Assembly: GCA_029932835.1 (NCBI GenBank) | Contig: JAOZPI010000051.1 | Location: forward strand, 1 to 6,051 | Direction: 5' to 3' | From: an archaeon | GTDB lineage: Archaea; Altiarchaeota; Altiarchaeia; JAFGQM01 | DNA length: 6,051 nucleotides | Shown: piece by piece, positions 4,150 through 6,051 of the stretch | How the letters are laid out: each line of letters begins with the position of its first letter | Position numbering within the stretch: the stretch's first letter is position 1 | Notes under the pieces: generated by a model | What the model saw: only the letters and a program-made list of their open reading frames with translations | Databases searched by the model: none | Told to the model about the DNA's origin: nothing | Translations under genes and position numbers: made by a program

Positions 4150-5707
4150 TCTTGGCCCTAGTCTCATAGTATTTATGCACAAATATTGAAAAGGGCTTTA
4201 ACCCGCTTATCTTTCTCTTTGCAGCCTCCCTTAGGAGCTCTTCTCTGAGTTGCAGCTCATTATCTATTTCCTTCATAGACAAACCAGAGAATTTCTGTAT
4301 CTTCCTCTTTAGGCCGATGTTGGAATCCACCAATTCTATCTTATCCCTCTCCGGGTTCCATTGATATAAGAGGTGCAAGTCGGGTTTCTCCGTCCCTGTG
4401 ACCTCCGCAATCTCGGTCACCCTTCGCACAAGCCCTCTCTTCGGAGCTGTGATCCTGTTTAGAACCACAACCAGGTTGAGAGCTGTTGCCATCTGTTCTG
4501 GAACATTCATTGGCGGGGATGTCAGCCTTACCAGAGTTTCTTGGGAAGAATTTGCATGGATCGTTCCCATAGATCCCTGGTGCCCGGTGTTCATAGCAGT
4601 AAACAGTGTGAACGCCTCCTTATGACGAACCTCCCCAACGATAATCCGGTCAGGTCTCATTCTCAGGGAATTTTTGAGCAGGACATCCATCGTTATCTCC
4701 CCTGTTCCCTCAATTCCAGGGGGTTTGGTTTCCATTCTGATCCAGTGCTTTAGAGGTAGTTTCAACTCTGCTGTGTCCTCTATTGTCAGAACCCGCTCCG
4801 TGGGTCTTATAAACATGGAGATGCAGTTGAGAAAGGTTGTTTTCCCAGATGATGTTCCTCCTGAGATAAGGATATTGGATGGGTATGCCTGCAGGCCCTC
4901 TGTGGATAACCACAAGAAGGCTGCGACCTCGGGACTAACAGTCCCAAAGTTTATCATATCGATCATTGTGTATGGGTTTTCTCTAAACTTCCGTATGGTC
5001 AGGCTAGGGCCGTCCACAGAGGCAGGTGGGAGTGTGGCGTTTACTCTATCACCAGATGGCAATCTGGCATCAAGCAATGGTTCATTTGTGTCTATCCTCC
5101 TTGCCACATCACGAGCTATCCTCTCTATAATGTTCAAAATATACGCATCTGTGCTGATTTTGATGTTTGTCATTAACATCCCGTGCTTTCTGTGGAAGAC
5201 ATAAACGTCCCTATTTGGCGGCACTACCATAATCTCTTCCAGCTCCTCATCATCTAAGAGGTAATCCAAAAGCCCATAACCCCCCATCTCTCTAGAAACA
5301 ATATCTGCATAGGCCTGCATTTTTGACTCAGAGGTTTTCAGGGAGGAAGTGTTCTTTATGATGTCATAAACCCTCTCTCTGAGTTTCTCCTTTCTTAGTT
5401 TGGCATTTGGGCTCTCCTTCCTTATATCTATAACCCTGGTGGCAATTTTTTGGATTGACTGTATAATGGAATGATCAGCAGGGGTTAGGTTTGGCAACTT
5501 GACTCTGTAGAGGAGGAGGTCAGCATCAATATCCACAATCTCCACATTGTTATAGCTGTCTATTACCTTCTCCTTCTTTGACTTTTCCTCAGAAAGGAGC
5601 GCCAGGAGGGAATCGCGCTCTTTGTCCCCCTGGTTCCTGTCCCCTGGCTCTTCTTTTGGAGAGCCTTTTTTTGTAGACAGGAGACTCTTCAGGTCTAGTT
5701 CGGGCAT
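4142..5707 (-). CDS. Type II/IV secretion-pilus ATPase (ArlI/TadA/VirB11-like)
   Basis: The 521-residue cytoplasmic hexameric ATPase powers assembly or retraction of a type IV pilus-like filament. It starts with a charged, probably flexible segment (1 to about 48). An N-terminal domain follows, ending near GYGLLDYLLDDEELEEIMV (144-161). The substrate-interacting RLPSGDRVNATLPP lies at 215-228. The motor core has Walker A GGTSSGKT (283-290), the Asp box TIEDTAEL (308-315), Walker B RIIVGEVR (354-361) and the His box GHQGSMGTIHANS (375-387), all intact. It is therefore predicted active. A basic, helical tail runs from about 465 to the end. It is first in an operon with two F-domain platform proteins. 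The missing archaellum genes and the split platform favour a Tad- or Epd-like pilus, but archaellum ATPases share every motif. No Shine-Dalgarno precedes the ATG. Confidence 0.95.
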   Translation of the reverse strand: MPELDLKSLLSTKKGSPKEEPGDRNQGDKERDSLLALLSEEKSKKEKVIDSYNNVEIVDIDADLLLYRVKLPNLTPADHSIIQSIQKIATRVIDIRKESPNAKLRKEKLRERVYDIIKNTSSLKTSESKMQAYADIVSREMGGYGLLDYLLDDEELEEIMVVPPNRDVYVFHRKHGMLMTNIKISTDAYILNIIERIARDVARRIDTNEPLLDARLPSGDRVNATLPPASVDGPSLTIRKFRENPYTMIDMINFGTVSPEVAAFLWLSTEGLQAYPSNILISGGTSSGKTTFLNCISMFIRPTERVLTIEDTAELKLPLKHWIRMETKPPGIEGTGEITMDVLLKNSLRMRPDRIIVGEVRHKEAFTLFTAMNTGHQGSMGTIHANSSQETLVRLTSPPMNVPEQMATALNLVVVLNRITAPKRGLVRRVTEIAEVTGTEKPDLHLLYQWNPERDKIELVDSNIGLKRKIQKFSGLSMKEIDNELQLREELLREAAKRKISGLKPFSIFVHKYYETRAKNG

Positions 5708-5750
5708 TTTGGCTTAGCAAAGTTACTGCTGAGGAGATTACAGAAGGATT

Positions 5751-5758
5751 AATAAAAA
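5751..5758 (-). promoter_or_regulatory. Box A of the secretion operon
   Basis: The minus strand reads TTTTTATT, the same core as before both tRNAs. A start about 26 bases downstream falls near 5727, giving a leader of about 20 bases before the ATPase ATG at 5707. It sits within GGATTAATAAAAATCC (5746-5761 region), whose ends GGATT/AATCC are inverted. It also begins about 16 bases after the stop of the dehydrogenase gene and may double as that gene's T-rich terminator. Confidence 0.5.
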
Positions 5759-5774
5759 TCCACAAGAGAGCCCG

Positions 5775-6051
5775 TTATTTTAGGATTTCCAAAAGCTTTT
5801 TGGCTAATTCCTCCCCCACTCTTTCCTGTGCGTCTCTTGTTTGGGCCCCAAGATGGCAAGTGAAAAGTGTGTTCTCTAATTTAAGGAGAGGGGAGCCGAC
5901 TGGCGGTTCTTTCGCAAAGACGTCAAGGGCAGCTCCTCGTATCTTCCCCTCCTTGAGGACGTCATAGAGAGCAGCCTCGTCCACAATTCCACCCCTCGCA
6001 ATGTTTATGATTATCGCATCCCTCTTCATCATACCCAGCTCTTTTGCCCCA
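5775..6051 (-). CDS. serA: D-3-phosphoglycerate dehydrogenase-like 2-hydroxyacid dehydrogenase, C-terminal part
   Basis: The frame is open through the right edge, so the N-terminal part is missing. The visible 91 residues begin GAKELGMMKRDAI, ahead of IINIARGGIVDE with the substrate-binding Arg. The catalytic Glu of ALDVFAKEPP and the catalytic His of CHLGAQTRDAQ follow. These are the Arg, Glu and His expected of the D-isomer-specific dehydrogenase family. 3-phosphoglycerate oxidation (first step of serine synthesis) is the best fit by motif wording, but glyoxylate or hydroxypyruvate reductases share this signature. The usual Pro before the His is Cys here. The protein ends soon after the nucleotide domain (LAKKLLEILK), so there is no ACT or other C-terminal regulatory domain. 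This suggests the short form, without serine feedback through ACT. It ends 67 bases upstream of the pilus ATPase gene, which has its own candidate promoter. Confidence 0.88.
   Translation of the reverse strand, partial: GAKELGMMKRDAIIINIARGGIVDEAALYDVLKEGKIRGAALDVFAKEPPVGSPLLKLENTLFTCHLGAQTRDAQERVGEELAKKLLEILK

Noticed and set aside
4150..4182. Upstream starts (TTG 4182, ATG 4167) for the TadB-like gene.
   Set aside because: They deepen the overlap with the ATPase gene and add residues unlike the Lys-rich N-terminus. The ATG at 4149 gives the tight 8-base overlap typical of coupled genes.
3734..4189. Long plus-strand open frame opposite the TadB-like N-terminus.
   Set aside because: It is Ser/Pro/Phe-rich, as expected from the complement of a Lys/Glu/Gly-rich low-complexity coding stretch, and has no recognisable domain.
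4674..5204. 176-residue plus-strand open frame inside the ATPase gene.
   Set aside because: It is antisense to the conserved ATPase motor core; the motifs belong to the minus-strand frame and no independent start signal or domain is seen.
5714..5728. Small AGCA/TGCT inverted repeat in the ATPase leader.
   Set aside because: Only four base pairs, no conservation evidence and no T-run; well within chance.
1..6051. CRISPR arrays, insertion sequences, attachment sites or integration of an element next to the tRNAs.
   Set aside because: No direct repeats of CRISPR type, no transposase or integrase, and no duplicated tRNA 3' end were seen in the window.

Overview
The window looks archaeal. Two tRNA genes carry introns at the canonical 37/38 position, each bounded by a bulge-helix-bulge-type fold. 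Neither gene encodes CCA. The secretion genes are of the archaeal ArlI/TadA and ArlJ/TadB/TadC type. A box A-like TTTTTATT recurs about 26 bases upstream of the transcripts, and Shine-Dalgarno sites are weak or absent. A tRNA-Trp intron with box C/D-like guide elements points to Euryarchaeota or a lineage near it. I cannot place it more precisely from sequence alone.

Layout, left to right. Bases 1-972 (+) are the 3' part of a GT4-family glycosyltransferase whose start lies outside the window. Its last codons overlap, on the opposite strand, the 3' end of a tRNA-Trp(CCA) gene (954-1105, -). That tRNA has a 79-nt intron that appears to be a cis/trans-acting 2'-O-methylation guide. A short intergenic region with a spaced inverted repeat precedes a small CPBP-type membrane protease homologue (1210-1779, +). 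Next is a tRNA-Val(GAC) with a 13-nt intron (1803-1889, -).

The right two thirds is a compact minus-strand operon, read from 5707 down to 1932. It holds a secretion/pilus ATPase, a TadB/ArlJ-like membrane platform protein with a long charged N-terminal extension, and a second, TadC-like platform protein. The first two genes overlap by 8 bases and the last two are 1 base apart, so translation is probably coupled. Together they are the motor and inner-membrane platform of a type IV pilus-like (Tad/Epd-like) machine. No pilin, prepilin peptidase or archaellum gene is in the window, so the filament it builds cannot be named. Upstream on the same strand is the C-terminal part of a phosphoglycerate dehydrogenase-like oxidoreductase (5775-6051), cut by the window edge.

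The most informative signal is in the tRNA-Trp intron. Two antisense elements lie at the correct spacing from box D-like motifs to target C34 and C39, and a kink-turn-like D'-hairpin-C' module sits between them. This belongs to a known euryarchaeal theme but shows specific differences. Nothing else in the window amounts to a clearly new system.
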